64,000 nucleotides of DNA from JAFKKS01 sp050187875 (GTDB lineage: Bacteria > Pseudomonadota > Alphaproteobacteria > Rhizobiales > Xanthobacteraceae), in assembly GCA_050187875.1 (NCBI GenBank), contig JBFWXB010000016.1, positions 1-64,000 of the forward strand. The letters run 5' to 3'. The notes beneath the pieces were generated by a model. The model searched no databases. It had not been told where the DNA came from and saw only the letters and a program-made list of their open reading frames with translations. Shown here one piece after another: positions 34,043 through 44,792 of this stretch. Numbering within the stretch: position 1 is the stretch's first letter; every line of letters starts with the position of its first letter. Both the position numbers and the translations under genes were made by a program.

Positions 34043-34894
34043 CTAGCCCGCTGTAAGCCCCTTCGCCAGTCGGTCGAAGGCGATCAGGTTGCGCAATGTC
34101 GCCTCCATGTCGCGCAGCGGCAGCATATTGGGCCCATCGGAGGGCGCCTTGTCGGGGTCCTGATGCGTCTCGATGAAGACGCCGGCGACGCCGACCGCGA
34201 CTGCCGCACGCGCCAACACGGGCACGAATTCGCGCTCACCGCCCGACGATCCGCCACGGCCGCCGGGCTGCTGCACCGAATGCGTCGCATCGAAGATCAC
34301 CGGCGCGCCGGTCGTGCGCGCGAGGATCGGCAGCGCGCGCATGTCGGAGACGAGGGTATTGTAGCCGAAGGAAGCGCCCCGCTCCGTCACCAGCACATTC
34401 GCATTGCCGGCGCCCGTCACCTTGGCGACGACGTTTGTTATGTCCCACGGCGCAAGGAACTGTCCCTTCTTAACGTTCACCACCCGGCCCGTCTTCGCCG
34501 CGGCGATGAGCAGGTCCGTCTGACGGCAGAGGAATGCCGGAATCTGGAGGATATCGACCACTTCGGCGACGGGCGCGCACTGATCGTTCTCGTGCACGTC
34601 CGTGAGCACGGGAAGTCCGAGCGTTTCACGGATCTCCGCAAAGATCGGCAGCGCCTGCGCGAGGCCAACGCCGCGCGCACCCGACGCGCTGGTGCGGTTC
34701 GCCTTGTCGAACGAGGTCTTGAATACAAGGCCGATGCCGACGCGCGCCGCGATGTCTTTCAGCGCCGACGCCATCTCGAGCGCATGGGCGCGGCTCTCCA
34801 ACTGACAAGGCCCAGCGATCAACGCGAGCGGTTGCGCGTTGGAGAACGTCACGCCGCGAACGGTGACGGACGGGTTTGCAACAGCGGTGCTCAT
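34043..34894 (-). CDS. kdsA: 3-deoxy-8-phosphooctulonate synthase
   Basis: A 283-residue KDO-8-phosphate synthase that condenses arabinose-5-phosphate and phosphoenolpyruvate for the lipopolysaccharide inner core. The start is at MSTAVANPS; a longer frame to 35107 reads into the neighbouring gene in a different frame. Signatures are LIAGPCQLES, FKTSFDKANRTSASG, LTDVHE, QIPAFLCRQTDLL, NVKKGQFLAPWD and VIFDATHSVQQPG. A non-metal form is suggested by Asn in NVKKGQF, where metal-dependent enzymes carry Cys earlier (the GPC here is shared). It follows the VOC gene by 34 bp. Confidence 0.94.
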   Translation of the reverse strand: MSTAVANPSVTVRGVTFSNAQPLALIAGPCQLESRAHALEMASALKDIAARVGIGLVFKTSFDKANRTSASGARGVGLAQALPIFAEIRETLGLPVLTDVHENDQCAPVAEVVDILQIPAFLCRQTDLLIAAAKTGRVVNVKKGQFLAPWDITNVVAKVTGAGNANVLVTERGASFGYNTLVSDMRALPILARTTGAPVIFDATHSVQQPGGRGGSSGGEREFVPVLARAAVAVGVAGVFIETHQDPDKAPSDGPNMLPLRDMEATLRNLIAFDRLAKGLTAG

Positions 34895-34928
34895 GCGAGC
34901 GGCACCATGGCGATGACCCAAGCGCAGG

Positions 34929-35795
34929 TCAACGGACACGGACCGCAGGTTCGAGCACCAGCACGGCGCCTTGAACGCGTCCGACCAAGGACGGGCTGTC
35001 GACACGCCTGGATGCGCCCTGAACGGCGTTGTCGGCAAAATCCGCAATTGCCAGGCGCAACGCGCTGAGACGCATGCCCCGCGTGACATCCGGCGCCGGC
35101 GGACCATATCGCCGCTGAAAAATATCGGGCGTCACGACCTCGATGACGCCGCGTGGCGTGTTGACCGCGATCCCGTCCGCGGTCGTTTCCGCGGCAGGCG
35201 CATTGGCGAATGCGGCGAGGAACGCCGCGTGCGCGGCGGGCTCGCTCGCGACGAAAACGACGCCGGCGACACCCAAGGCGCGATTCGCATGACTCTGAAA
35301 TGCCGGGTTCCAGAAATTTTCCGGATAATGCTGCTGACAGACGAAGAAGCCGGCATCCGCTTTCGGATCGACAGCGAAGGCGAGCGAGAACGCAACCTTG
35401 ATCACGTCGCCGTTCGGCCGCCGCGCCTCGCGCTCGAAATCGAAAGCGTCGTAGCCGCCGATCCCCGCGGCCTCGAACGCGTCGCGATCGGCGCGCGCGT
35501 CGCGGCTTTCGAGCACCAGCATCGCGAGCCCCTCCTGCCGCGCGAGAAATTCTTGCGCCGCTGTACCGAACGAGAAGGTGGGCGGGCCGGCCGGCGGAAT
35601 CTTCTCCGGTTCTTCGACGCTGAGAAGCTCGATGAAGAACCCGGGAAACTGCACGATGTAATTGTGCGTGCCCCACGGATGCTTGTTGCGCGCGCCGACG
35701 GTGAAGCCGAGGCGGCGGTAACGTTCTGCCGTCGCGTCGAGATCGCGAACGGCATGAACAATATGATCGATGCCTCTCGGCGCTGGATTGGTGAT
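34929..35795 (-). CDS. VOC/glyoxalase-like protein with apparent AUC start codon
   Basis: A 288-residue two-module vicinal-oxygen-chelate protein (glyoxalase-like). Conserved N-terminal sequence GIDHIVHAVRDLDATAERY, RLGFTVGARNKHPWGTHNYI and FPGFFIELLSV is present. No ATG, GTG or TTG lies between the in-frame stop at 35817-35819 and this domain. The only plausible initiator is ATC (35793-35795), placed eight bases after a perfect GGAGG and giving an N-terminus that reads TNPAPRGIDHIV. The first GTG (35654) would delete the first strand of the domain. Either a rare AUC start or an ATG-to-ATC mutation is inferred. Function within the VOC superfamily is unknown. Confidence 0.75.
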   Translation of the reverse strand: MTNPAPRGIDHIVHAVRDLDATAERYRRLGFTVGARNKHPWGTHNYIVQFPGFFIELLSVEEPEKIPPAGPPTFSFGTAAQEFLARQEGLAMLVLESRDARADRDAFEAAGIGGYDAFDFEREARRPNGDVIKVAFSLAFAVDPKADAGFFVCQQHYPENFWNPAFQSHANRALGVAGVVFVASEPAAHAAFLAAFANAPAAETTADGIAVNTPRGVIEVVTPDIFQRRYGPPAPDVTRGMRLSALRLAIADFADNAVQGASRRVDSPSLVGRVQGAVLVLEPAVRVR

Positions 35796-35858
35796 CGCCT
35801 GGTCCTCCGGTTCGTGTTAGCACGCACGGCCTGACATGCAGCTACGGGGATATACACC

Positions 35859-37703
35859 ATGGCGCTGCGAATCGAAGACTACGCAATGATTGGGGACTGC
35901 AAGACCGCAGCCCTTGTTGGCCTCGACGGCTCCATCGATTGGCTGTGCTGGCCTCGCTTCGATTCCGCCGCATGTTTCGCAGCATTGTTGGGGACGTCCG
36001 AGAACGGCCGCTGGCTGATCGCCCCAAAGGGCGACACGCTCGACGTGCGGCGCAGCTATCGCCGCGGCACGCTGGTGCTCGAGACCGAATTCCAAACCGA
36101 GACCGGCTCTGCGACGGTCGTCGACTTCATGCCTCCGGCCGACGGCACCGCCGATCTCGTACGCATCGTCATGGGACGCACAGGTCGGATGAGGTTTCAC
36201 ACCGAGATGGTTGTCCGATTCGACTACGGCGCTACAGTTCCATGGGTCACACGCACCGAAGACGGCACGATCGACGCGATCGCCGGCCCGGAGCGCCTCG
36301 TCCTGCGAACTCCGGTTCAATTGCACGGGGAGGATCTCAAGACGGTCGGCGAATTCGAAATCAGCGCCGGCGAGTGCATTCCTTTCGTTCTTTCCCATGG
36401 GCTTTCGTGCGACAGCCCGCCCCAGGCCATCGACCCCATAAAGGCACTCGCACACACGGAAGCGTTTTGGCGACAATGGAGCGATCGATGCCCGGAGGTC
36501 GGGCCATGGTCGGACGCCGTGAAGCGCTCGCTGATCACGCTGAAGGCTCTGACCTACAAGCGCACTGGTGGAATCATTGCAGCGGCCACGACCTCGCTCC
36601 CCGAACATCTGGGCGGCGTGCGCAACTGGGACTATCGCTTTTGCTGGCTGCGAGACGCGACATTCACGCTCCTTGCATTCATGAACCTCGGATATTTCGA
36701 GGAGGCGCGGGCATGGCGCGATTGGCTCATCCGAGCGGTAGCCGGCAGTCCGCGCCAGGTCCAGATCATGTACGGCGTCGCCGGAGAGCGGCGGCTCACG
36801 GAATGGACCGTACCGTGGCTTTCCGGCTACGAGAAATCGTCGCCGGTGCGGATCGGAAACGGCGCCGCGCAGCAACTGCAGAACGATGTGATCGGCGAAG
36901 TCGCCGACGCCATGTTCCAGGCGCTCAAAGCAGGGCTCGAACCGCCCAAACGCGCCTTCACCATGCGGCGCGAGTTCTTCGAGCATCTCGCGACGGTTTG
37001 GCGAGAGCCGGACGAAGGCATTTGGGAAGTGCGCGGCGCGCGGCAGCATTTTGTTCACTCCAAGCTGATGGCTTGGGTCGCCTTTGACCGCGCTGCGGAC
37101 GATCTCGAATCCCGTGTCTTCGAGGAATCGGGGCAGCGATGGCGTGACATCGCCAACGAGATTCATGCTGAGATTTGCGAGCGCGGCTTCGATCGCGAGC
37201 TGAACAGCTTCGTTCAGGCGTATGGCTCGAAAAAACTCGACGCAAGCCTGCTGCTGATCCCACTGGTCGGCTTTCTTCCGGCCAACGATCCGCGTGTGCG
37301 TGGAACGCTACGTGCCGTCGAAGAGAAACTGCTGATCGAGGATGAGTTCGTGCTGCGGTACGAAACTGACGACGAAATCGATGGTCTACCTCCAGGCGAG
37401 GGAGCGTTTCTGGCCTGCGGCTTTTGGCTCGTCGACAATTATGTGCTGCAAGACCGCCATGCGGATGCGCAACGGCTTTTCGAGCGGCTGCTCGCGCGCT
37501 GCAACGATGTCGGGCTGCTTGCCGAGGAGTTCGACCCGCGCAGCGGCCGCATGCTCGGCAACTTCCCGCAGGCCTACAGCCACGTCGGATTGATCAACAG
37601 CGCGCTTAACCTTGCCCGGCGAATGGGGCCGGCCGAGGAACGCGCCCAGGTGCATATGCCGCAGGAACGCACTCGTAGCGCGGTCGGCGCAGGTGATGGT
37701 TGA
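35859..37703 (+). CDS. Glycoside hydrolase family 15 protein (glucoamylase/trehalase type)
   Basis: A 614-residue protein with an N-terminal beta-sandwich module (opening IEDYAMIGDCKTAALVG and GSIDWLCWPRFDS) and a C-terminal (alpha/alpha)6 barrel. Barrel signatures are LPEHLGGVRNWDYRFCWLRD, IMYGVAGERRLTEWTVPWLS and LAEEFDPRSGRMLGNFPQAY; the latter two supply the likely catalytic glutamates. The layout matches bacterial GH15 enzymes that include alpha,alpha-trehalases and dextran- or starch-type glucoamylases. There is no signal peptide, so it is cytoplasmic, which favours trehalose or glycogen-type substrates. It is divergent from the VOC gene and single. Confidence 0.88.
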   Translation: MALRIEDYAMIGDCKTAALVGLDGSIDWLCWPRFDSAACFAALLGTSENGRWLIAPKGDTLDVRRSYRRGTLVLETEFQTETGSATVVDFMPPADGTADLVRIVMGRTGRMRFHTEMVVRFDYGATVPWVTRTEDGTIDAIAGPERLVLRTPVQLHGEDLKTVGEFEISAGECIPFVLSHGLSCDSPPQAIDPIKALAHTEAFWRQWSDRCPEVGPWSDAVKRSLITLKALTYKRTGGIIAAATTSLPEHLGGVRNWDYRFCWLRDATFTLLAFMNLGYFEEARAWRDWLIRAVAGSPRQVQIMYGVAGERRLTEWTVPWLSGYEKSSPVRIGNGAAQQLQNDVIGEVADAMFQALKAGLEPPKRAFTMRREFFEHLATVWREPDEGIWEVRGARQHFVHSKLMAWVAFDRAADDLESRVFEESGQRWRDIANEIHAEICERGFDRELNSFVQAYGSKKLDASLLLIPLVGFLPANDPRVRGTLRAVEEKLLIEDEFVLRYETDDEIDGLPPGEGAFLACGFWLVDNYVLQDRHADAQRLFERLLARCNDVGLLAEEFDPRSGRMLGNFPQAYSHVGLINSALNLARRMGPAEERAQVHMPQERTRSAVGAGDG

Positions 37704-37722
37704 GGCGTGCCTCGACTGTTCC

Positions 37723-38049
37723 CTACTTCACACTCGAAAACGATGTCGGCTGCAGGAATTGGCTCGAAATGTTCTGCACGATGGCGCCGTCCTTTTCAGA
37801 CTCGGCGCGCTTGGCGATCCATTCCGGGTCCGCCATGAACGCATTCCACTTCTTTTCGCGCTCGGCGAGCGACTCCCACGCCAGCATGTACATGAGGTCG
37901 CAGTTCGATTCTCCGACCAGCGTCGTCCAGAACCCGGCCTGGCGGATGCCGTGCTTCTCCCAAAGCTTCAACGTCACCGTGTCGAAGCGTTTGATCAACG
38001 CCGGCAGCCGCATGGGCAGGCAGCGGTAGATGCGCAATTCATAGATCAT
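37723..38049 (-). CDS. NIPSNAP family protein
   Basis: A 108-residue protein with the NIPSNAP dimeric alpha-beta barrel pattern. It begins MIYELRIYRCLPMRLPALIKRF and includes WTTLVGESNCDLMYMLAWES and AFMADPEWIAKRAESE. This ferredoxin-like fold is found in many small proteins without clear activity. It lies downstream of pyrG on the same strand, with a 65-bp gap, and is convergent with the GH15 gene, 19 bp apart. Confidence 0.85.
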   Translation of the reverse strand: MIYELRIYRCLPMRLPALIKRFDTVTLKLWEKHGIRQAGFWTTLVGESNCDLMYMLAWESLAEREKKWNAFMADPEWIAKRAESEKDGAIVQNISSQFLQPTSFSSVK

Positions 38050-38114
38050 CGCATTCCTCCGGATGAAATGTAGATTGAGGCTCGGCGCAGGACAGACCTT
38101 GTGTTTCGCCCGCG

Positions 38115-39743
<1,629 letters not shown>

Positions 39744-39829
39744 GGGACCCTACCTATAACCTCCGGCAAGCGATTCGACTACGCGCAAGGCGGCTCATCA
39801 ACAGCCGGCCGGCCATGCAATTGCGGCAC

Positions 39830-40210
39830 CTATTGGGACTGCGGAACCTGCGGGCCGGACGGCTGCGCCGGGGCCTGCTGTGCGGGGGCCGGTTTCTGAA
39901 GCTGATCCAGAACGCCCTTGCCTTGACCGAGGGGCGACATTGGCGCCGTGGGCGAGCCCGTACCGGTGCCGAGGATTGAATTCGGCCGCCGATCCACGTT
40001 CGCCAGCACCGACAGCAGGAGGCTCGTCGCGAAGAAAATGCCGGCGAGGATCGCCGTCGAGCGAGTCAGCACGTTCGCCGTGCCGCGGCTGGACAGGAAG
40101 CCGCCGCCCCCGCCCATACCGAGCCCGCCGCCCTCCGATTTCTGCAGGAGGACAAGGCCGGTCATGGCGAGCACGACCATCAGGTGGATGACGATAATGA
40201 CGGTCTGCAT
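39830..40210 (-). CDS. secG: Preprotein translocase subunit SecG
   Basis: A 126-residue inner-membrane subunit of SecYEG from MQTVIIVIHLM (an upstream ATG at 40234 is unlikely). Two transmembrane helices (TVIIVIHLMVVLAMTGLVLLQ and LTRSTAILAGIFFATSLLLSV) flank the SecG signature SEGGGLGMGGGGGFLSSRG. The C-terminal 55 residues are Pro/Gln/Ala-rich and disordered, an extension common in alphaproteobacteria. It lies between tpiA and pyrG, the usual order in the class. Confidence 0.95.
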   Translation of the reverse strand: MQTVIIVIHLMVVLAMTGLVLLQKSEGGGLGMGGGGGFLSSRGTANVLTRSTAILAGIFFATSLLLSVLANVDRRPNSILGTGTGSPTAPMSPLGQGKGVLDQLQKPAPAQQAPAQPSGPQVPQSQ

Positions 40211-40327
40211 CGTGAATCCAAAAAACAGGGACATCTGCCGCGCCGAAGGCGCGTAACGCCGCGTCCCATATAGGAAGTCGAGCGGCTATCTACACGATGG
40301 CGGCAGCCATTTCCACCATCGCCTTGA

Positions 40328-41083
40328 TTATTCATAGGCGGCGGCGATCCCGAGGAAATCGGCCGCTTTGAGGCTCGCCCCCCCGACCAAGGCGCCGTCG
40401 ACGTCCCGGACAGCCATGAGCTCCTTGGCATTTGCGGGCTTCACCGAGCCCCCATAGAGGATCCGCATCCTCTGCCCCGCCGCGCCGAAACGGGCGACAA
40501 GCGCCTGGCGGATCGAGCCATGCACCTCGGCGACATCGGCCGGGGTCGGTGTGAGGCCAGACCCGATGGCCCAGACCGGCTCGTAGGCGACGACGAGATT
40601 CGCCGCTGTGGCCCCGTTCGGCACGGAACCCTGCAATTGCCGGCCAACGACGATAAGCGTCTCGCCGGCTTCGCGCTGCGCCTGCGTTTCGCCGATGCAG
40701 ACGATCGCCATAAGCCCTGCCCGCCAGGCTGCTTCCGCCTTGGCCCGGACATCCGCATCGCCCTCGCAATGATACGTGCGCCGCTCCGAGTGGCCGACGA
40801 TGACCGCGGTCGCGCCGGCGTCGGCCAGCATCTCGGCCGAAAGGTCGCCGGTGAACGCGCCCGACGCCTTGGCATGGCAGTCCTGGCCTCCGATTGCGAC
40901 ACGCGTCCCTTTCGCCCGGGCGGCAAAGGCCGAGATCAAGGTCGCAGGCGGGCAGATCATGAGGTCGGCCGCGGGGAGCCGCGCGGCCCTGGCCGCGATG
41001 GCCTCCAGTTCGCCAACGGAGGCGCCGAGCCCATTCATTTTCCAATTGCCCGCGACCAAAGGCCGCCTCGTTTCGCCTGCCAT
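40328..41083 (-). CDS. tpiA: Triosephosphate isomerase
   Basis: A 251-residue TIM barrel that interconverts dihydroxyacetone phosphate and glyceraldehyde-3-phosphate. Signatures are AGNWKMNG (Asn and Lys of the active site), VIVGHSERR with the catalytic His, VAYEPVWAIGSG with the catalytic Glu, and LYGGSVKPANA for phosphate binding. It is followed by secG and pyrG on the same strand. The 201 bp to the divergent ppiD start contain no feature that I can name beyond unassigned promoters. Confidence 0.97.
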   Translation of the reverse strand: MAGETRRPLVAGNWKMNGLGASVGELEAIAARAARLPAADLMICPPATLISAFAARAKGTRVAIGGQDCHAKASGAFTGDLSAEMLADAGATAVIVGHSERRTYHCEGDADVRAKAEAAWRAGLMAIVCIGETQAQREAGETLIVVGRQLQGSVPNGATAANLVVAYEPVWAIGSGLTPTPADVAEVHGSIRQALVARFGAAGQRMRILYGGSVKPANAKELMAVRDVDGALVGGASLKAADFLGIAAAYE

Positions 41084-41284
41084 GCCTGCTCCTCATTTCG
41101 CCGCGAAAGGAGCGGTTAGCAGAGCGCGGCTTCGAGAAAAAGGCTCCCGCGAAGCGCATTCTGCCGCGGCCGTCGTTGGCCCCTTCGGTCATGTTGCAGC
41201 GCCAACCTTCGATCCTTATGATGCGCGCGCCTCGGTGACCACGCGCCCGCGGTCCCGGCATCCCTCACGAAAAGCAGCGGATTC

Positions 41285-43198
41285 ATGCTTCGCGGTCTAC
41301 GACAAGCTTCGAGCAATTGGCTCGGCAAACTCATCATGGTGGCCGTCGTCGGCTTCCTGATCATCAGCTTTGCCATCTGGGGTATCGGCGACATTTTCCG
41401 CGGCTTCGGGCGCTCGACGGTCGCCAAGATTGGAGGCACCGAGATCGGTTATGAGCAGTTCCGCCAGATTTATACGGAACGGCTGCAGCAGATCGGGGCG
41501 CAGATCGGCCGGCCGCTGACGCCGGATCAGGCGCGCGCCGCCGGGCTCGATCGGCAAATCCTCGCGCAGGTGATTTCTGAAACGGCGCTCGACGAGCGCG
41601 CACATAAGCTCGGCCTCGGCGTCACGGACGCGACGGTCGCGCAGCAGATCCAGTCCATGCCCGTCTTCAACGGGCCGACCGGCAAATTCGATTCGCAGAT
41701 GTTCCTGCAGCGCATCCGTGCGGCGGGCTACACCGAACAGCGTTTCGTCAGCGAGCAGCGCCGCTTCATCATCCGCAGTCAGCTCACGAACTCCGTCGCC
41801 GGTGAGGTCATCCCGCCGAAGACGATGCTGGATGCGGCCAATCGCTTCCAGAACGAGAAGCGCACCATCGAATATGTCGCGCTCGGCGCGGCGCAAGCGG
41901 GCGACATCGCGCAGCCGACGCCCGAGCAGGTGCAAACCTATTACGACGAACACAAGACCCAATTCCGCGCGCCGGAATACCGCAAGCTGGTGATCGTCCC
42001 GCTTTCGAGCGCTGACGTTGCGAAGTGGATCCAGATTTCTGATGCGGACGCGCAGAAATATTACGACACGCACCGCTCGCGCTATGTGAAGACCGGCGAG
42101 CGGCATATTCAGCAGATCATCTTCCCGACGATGGAAGAAGCAAAGGCCGCCAAGGCGAAGATCGACAGCGGCACGCCGTTCATGACGATCGCGTCAGAGC
42201 GCGGGCTTTCAGAAAAGGACATCGATTCCGGCTTCGTCGGCAAAACCGGGGCGCTCGCTCCGGCTGTCGCCGACGCCGCCTTTTCGCTCTCCGAGGGGGG
42301 CGTCAGCGATCCGGTGCAGGCGCGCGCCGGCGTTGCGCTCGTCAAGGTCCTCAAAATTCAGCCGGATACGGTCCAGACCTTCGAAGAGGCGAAGGCTGAC
42401 GTGAAGGCGGAGCTCGCGCGCGAGCGCACGCGCGACGAGATCACGGACAAGCACGACAAGATCGAGGACGAACGCGCCGCCGGCTCGACGCTCGCCGAAG
42501 CGGCGCAGAAAGTCGGCGTCATCGCCAACACCATCGATGCCGTTGACCGGTCCGGTAAGGACCCGTCGGGCGCGCCGGTGGTCGGCCTGACGTCTCCGGA
42601 AATCCTTGCCCAGGCCTTTGCGACGGAGCCGGGCGTCGAGGCGGATCCCGTGCGCCTCCCCGACGGCGGCTATGTCTGGTTCGACGTCGCGGGCGTGACG
42701 CCTTCCCACGAGCGCAAGCTCGATGAAGTGCGCGACCAGGTCGCGCAAAAGTGGCGGGATGCGCAGATTGCCGACGCTCTCAAAAAGAAGGCCGACGATC
42801 TCCTTGCGAAACTCAAGTCCGGCGGCACCCTCGCCGACATCGCCACGGCCGAGGGCTTGAAGGTCGAGACTGCGAGCGGCCTGCATCGGCGCGGCATCGA
42901 CGAGCGCATCTCGGCGGACGCACTCGGTGTGATTTTCCGGGTTCCCAAAGGCGGCGTCGGCGACGCCGTTGGCAAGGATCCCACCGAGCAGATCGTCTTC
43001 CGCGTGACGGAAAGCGAGGTCCCGCCGCTCGACCCGAAGGCACCGGAGAACAAGAGCCTCGTCGACGCCATGGCGACCTCGCTGTCGAACGATCTCCTGA
43101 TCGAATACGCGGCGCAGGTCGAGCGAGACATCGGCACAAGCGTCAATCAGGATGTCCTGCGCCGCATCGCCGGCGGAGGCTCAGCCGAGCCAGAGTAA
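41285..43198 (+). CDS. ppiD: Peptidyl-prolyl cis-trans isomerase D-like (SurA N-domain)
   Basis: A 637-residue periplasmic folding factor anchored by one N-terminal transmembrane helix (LIMVAVVGFLIISFAIWGIGD, residues 17-37). A SurA/PpiD N-terminal domain follows (FRQIYTERLQQIGAQIG and QMFLQRIRAAGYTEQRF). A parvulin domain lies around residues 255-360 (ERHIQQIIFPTMEEA through GVSDPVQARAGVALVKVL), and a helical C-terminal part ends the protein. It assists outer-membrane and secreted protein folding. Parvulin activity is uncertain because the active-site pattern is weak, as in many PpiD proteins. trpE follows after 10 bp, so it probably heads the trp transcript. Confidence 0.88.
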   Translation: MLRGLRQASSNWLGKLIMVAVVGFLIISFAIWGIGDIFRGFGRSTVAKIGGTEIGYEQFRQIYTERLQQIGAQIGRPLTPDQARAAGLDRQILAQVISETALDERAHKLGLGVTDATVAQQIQSMPVFNGPTGKFDSQMFLQRIRAAGYTEQRFVSEQRRFIIRSQLTNSVAGEVIPPKTMLDAANRFQNEKRTIEYVALGAAQAGDIAQPTPEQVQTYYDEHKTQFRAPEYRKLVIVPLSSADVAKWIQISDADAQKYYDTHRSRYVKTGERHIQQIIFPTMEEAKAAKAKIDSGTPFMTIASERGLSEKDIDSGFVGKTGALAPAVADAAFSLSEGGVSDPVQARAGVALVKVLKIQPDTVQTFEEAKADVKAELARERTRDEITDKHDKIEDERAAGSTLAEAAQKVGVIANTIDAVDRSGKDPSGAPVVGLTSPEILAQAFATEPGVEADPVRLPDGGYVWFDVAGVTPSHERKLDEVRDQVAQKWRDAQIADALKKKADDLLAKLKSGGTLADIATAEGLKVETASGLHRRGIDERISADALGVIFRVPKGGVGDAVGKDPTEQIVFRVTESEVPPLDPKAPENKSLVDAMATSLSNDLLIEYAAQVERDIGTSVNQDVLRRIAGGGSAEPE

Positions 43199-43208
43199 AG
43201 CGCGCGCT

Positions 43209-44723
43209 ATGCAGATTGAGCCCTCGGCCGAAGATTTCGCCAGGCGCTACGACCGCGGCGAGCCACAAGTCGTCTGGACGACGCTGGTCGCGGACCTCGA
43301 GACCCCCGTCTCGGCCTTCCTGAAGGTCGCGGGCGGGCGGCCAATGAGCTTCCTCCTCGAATCCGTCGAGGGAGGCGCTTCGCGCGGCCGCTATTCCATC
43401 ATCGGCCTCGACCCGGATGTGGTCTGGCGCGCGAACGGCCTTAAAGCCGAGATCAACCGCGCCGCGCGCAGCCAGCCGGAGGCCTTCACCCCCTGCCCTC
43501 AAGGGCCGCTCGACGCGCTACGCGCGCTGATCGCTGAGAGCAGGATCGCGCTTCCGCATGATCTGCCGCCGATGGCGGCCGGCGTGTTCGGCTATCTGAG
43601 CTACGACACCGTGCGGCTCATCGAGGAGCTTCCGACGCAGAAGCCCGATCCGATCGGCATCCCCGACGCGATCATGATCCGCCCGACGGTCGTCATCGTG
43701 TTCGACACGGTGAAGGACACGATCACGGTCGTGACGCCGGTGCGGCCCGAGAACGGCGTCGCAGCGAAGACAGCATTGCAGCGCGCGACCGATCGCCTCT
43801 CCGCCGTGGTCGATCGCTTCGACACGATGCTGCTCAACATGGCGGACGATCATCCCGGTCCGCTGACCGTGCCGACGCAATCCAACACCACGCCGCAGGA
43901 ATTTGCAGCGATGGTGCTCCGCGCCAAGGACTACATCGCCGCCGGCGACATCTTCCAGGTGGTGCTGGCGCAGCGCTTCGAGGCGCCGTTCACTCTGCCG
44001 CCCTTTGCGCTTTATCGCGCGCTGCGTCGCGTGAACCCGGCGCCATTCCTCTTCTTCCTCAATTACGGCGCGTTCAGCGTCGCCGGTTCGAGCCCGGAAA
44101 TCCTGGTGCGGGCTCGCGACAACGTGGTGACCATCCGCCCGATCGCCGGCACGCGGCCGCGCGGGCCGACGCCGCATGAGGACAAGGCGCTGGAAGACGA
44201 ACTCCTCGCCGACCCGAAGGAACGCGCCGAGCATCTGATGCTGCTCGACCTTGGCCGCAATGATGTCGGGCGCGTCTCGGAGATCGGGACTGTGAAGGTC
44301 ACGGACCAGTTTTTCATCGAGCGCTACAGCCAGGTGATGCACATCGTCTCCAACGTCGAGGGCAAGCTCGCATCGCGATACGACGCGCTCGACGCGCTGG
44401 CGGCTGGCTTCCCGGCCGGCACCGTCTCCGGCGCGCCGAAGGTCCGCGCGATGCAGATCATCGACGAGCTCGAAAAAGAGAAGCGCGGCCTCTATGCCGG
44501 CTGCGTCGGCTATTTCTCCGCCGCCGGCGAAATGGACACCTGCATCGTGCTGCGCACCGCGCTGGTGAAGGACGGCAAGATGTACGTCCAAGCCGGGGCC
44601 GGGATCGTTGCTGACTCCAACCCGGCTGCCGAGCAACAGGAATGCGTCAACAAGGCGAAGGCGCTGTTCCGCGCCGCCGAAGAGGCGCAGCGCTTCGCCA
44701 GCGCCGCCAAGCGGGGGCAATAG
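43209..44723 (+). CDS. trpE: Anthranilate synthase component I
   Basis: A 504-residue chorismate-using enzyme of tryptophan synthesis, started at MQIEPSAEDF. The tryptophan feedback site LLES is at residues 49-52, so allosteric inhibition should work. Catalytic-domain signatures are VVLAQRFEAPF, SPEILVRARDNVVTIRPIAG, LMLLDLGRNDVGRVSEIG and GAPKVRAMQIIDELE. It is separate from trpG, not fused as in Rhizobium or Sinorhizobium. Only 10 bp separate it from ppiD, so there is no room for a leader-peptide attenuator. The gene is followed by a palindrome and a toxin-antitoxin pair before trpG resumes the pathway. Confidence 0.96.
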   Translation: MQIEPSAEDFARRYDRGEPQVVWTTLVADLETPVSAFLKVAGGRPMSFLLESVEGGASRGRYSIIGLDPDVVWRANGLKAEINRAARSQPEAFTPCPQGPLDALRALIAESRIALPHDLPPMAAGVFGYLSYDTVRLIEELPTQKPDPIGIPDAIMIRPTVVIVFDTVKDTITVVTPVRPENGVAAKTALQRATDRLSAVVDRFDTMLLNMADDHPGPLTVPTQSNTTPQEFAAMVLRAKDYIAAGDIFQVVLAQRFEAPFTLPPFALYRALRRVNPAPFLFFLNYGAFSVAGSSPEILVRARDNVVTIRPIAGTRPRGPTPHEDKALEDELLADPKERAEHLMLLDLGRNDVGRVSEIGTVKVTDQFFIERYSQVMHIVSNVEGKLASRYDALDALAAGFPAGTVSGAPKVRAMQIIDELEKEKRGLYAGCVGYFSAAGEMDTCIVLRTALVKDGKMYVQAGAGIVADSNPAAEQQECVNKAKALFRAAEEAQRFASAAKRGQ

Positions 44724-44746
44724 CCGCACGTTCACCATTGCACTTC

Positions 44747-44792
44747 TGGCCATGCCGCATTAGGTTACATGTAACCCAATGCGGCATGGCCA
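44747..44792. promoter_or_regulatory. 46-bp near-perfect palindrome over the antitoxin start codon
   Basis: Arms TGGCCATGCCGCATT (44747-44761) and AATGCGGCATGGCCA (44778-44792) are exact reverse complements. The centre contains a second perfect 14-base palindrome GGTTACATGTAACC (44763-44776). A single mismatched pair (44762/44777) breaks an otherwise continuous dyad. The likely antitoxin ATG (44786) is inside the right arm. It fits an autoregulatory operator for the toxin-antitoxin pair. No T-tract follows on the plus strand, so it is not a good intrinsic terminator for trpE. Confidence 0.8.

Noticed and set aside
43190..43210. Possible trp leader peptide and attenuator before trpE
   Set aside because: Only 10 bases separate ppiD and trpE, with no Trp-rich leader or alternate stems.
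44747..44792. Reading the 46-bp palindrome as the trpE terminator
   Set aside because: There is no T-tract after the stem, and the palindrome overlaps the antitoxin start, which fits an operator better.
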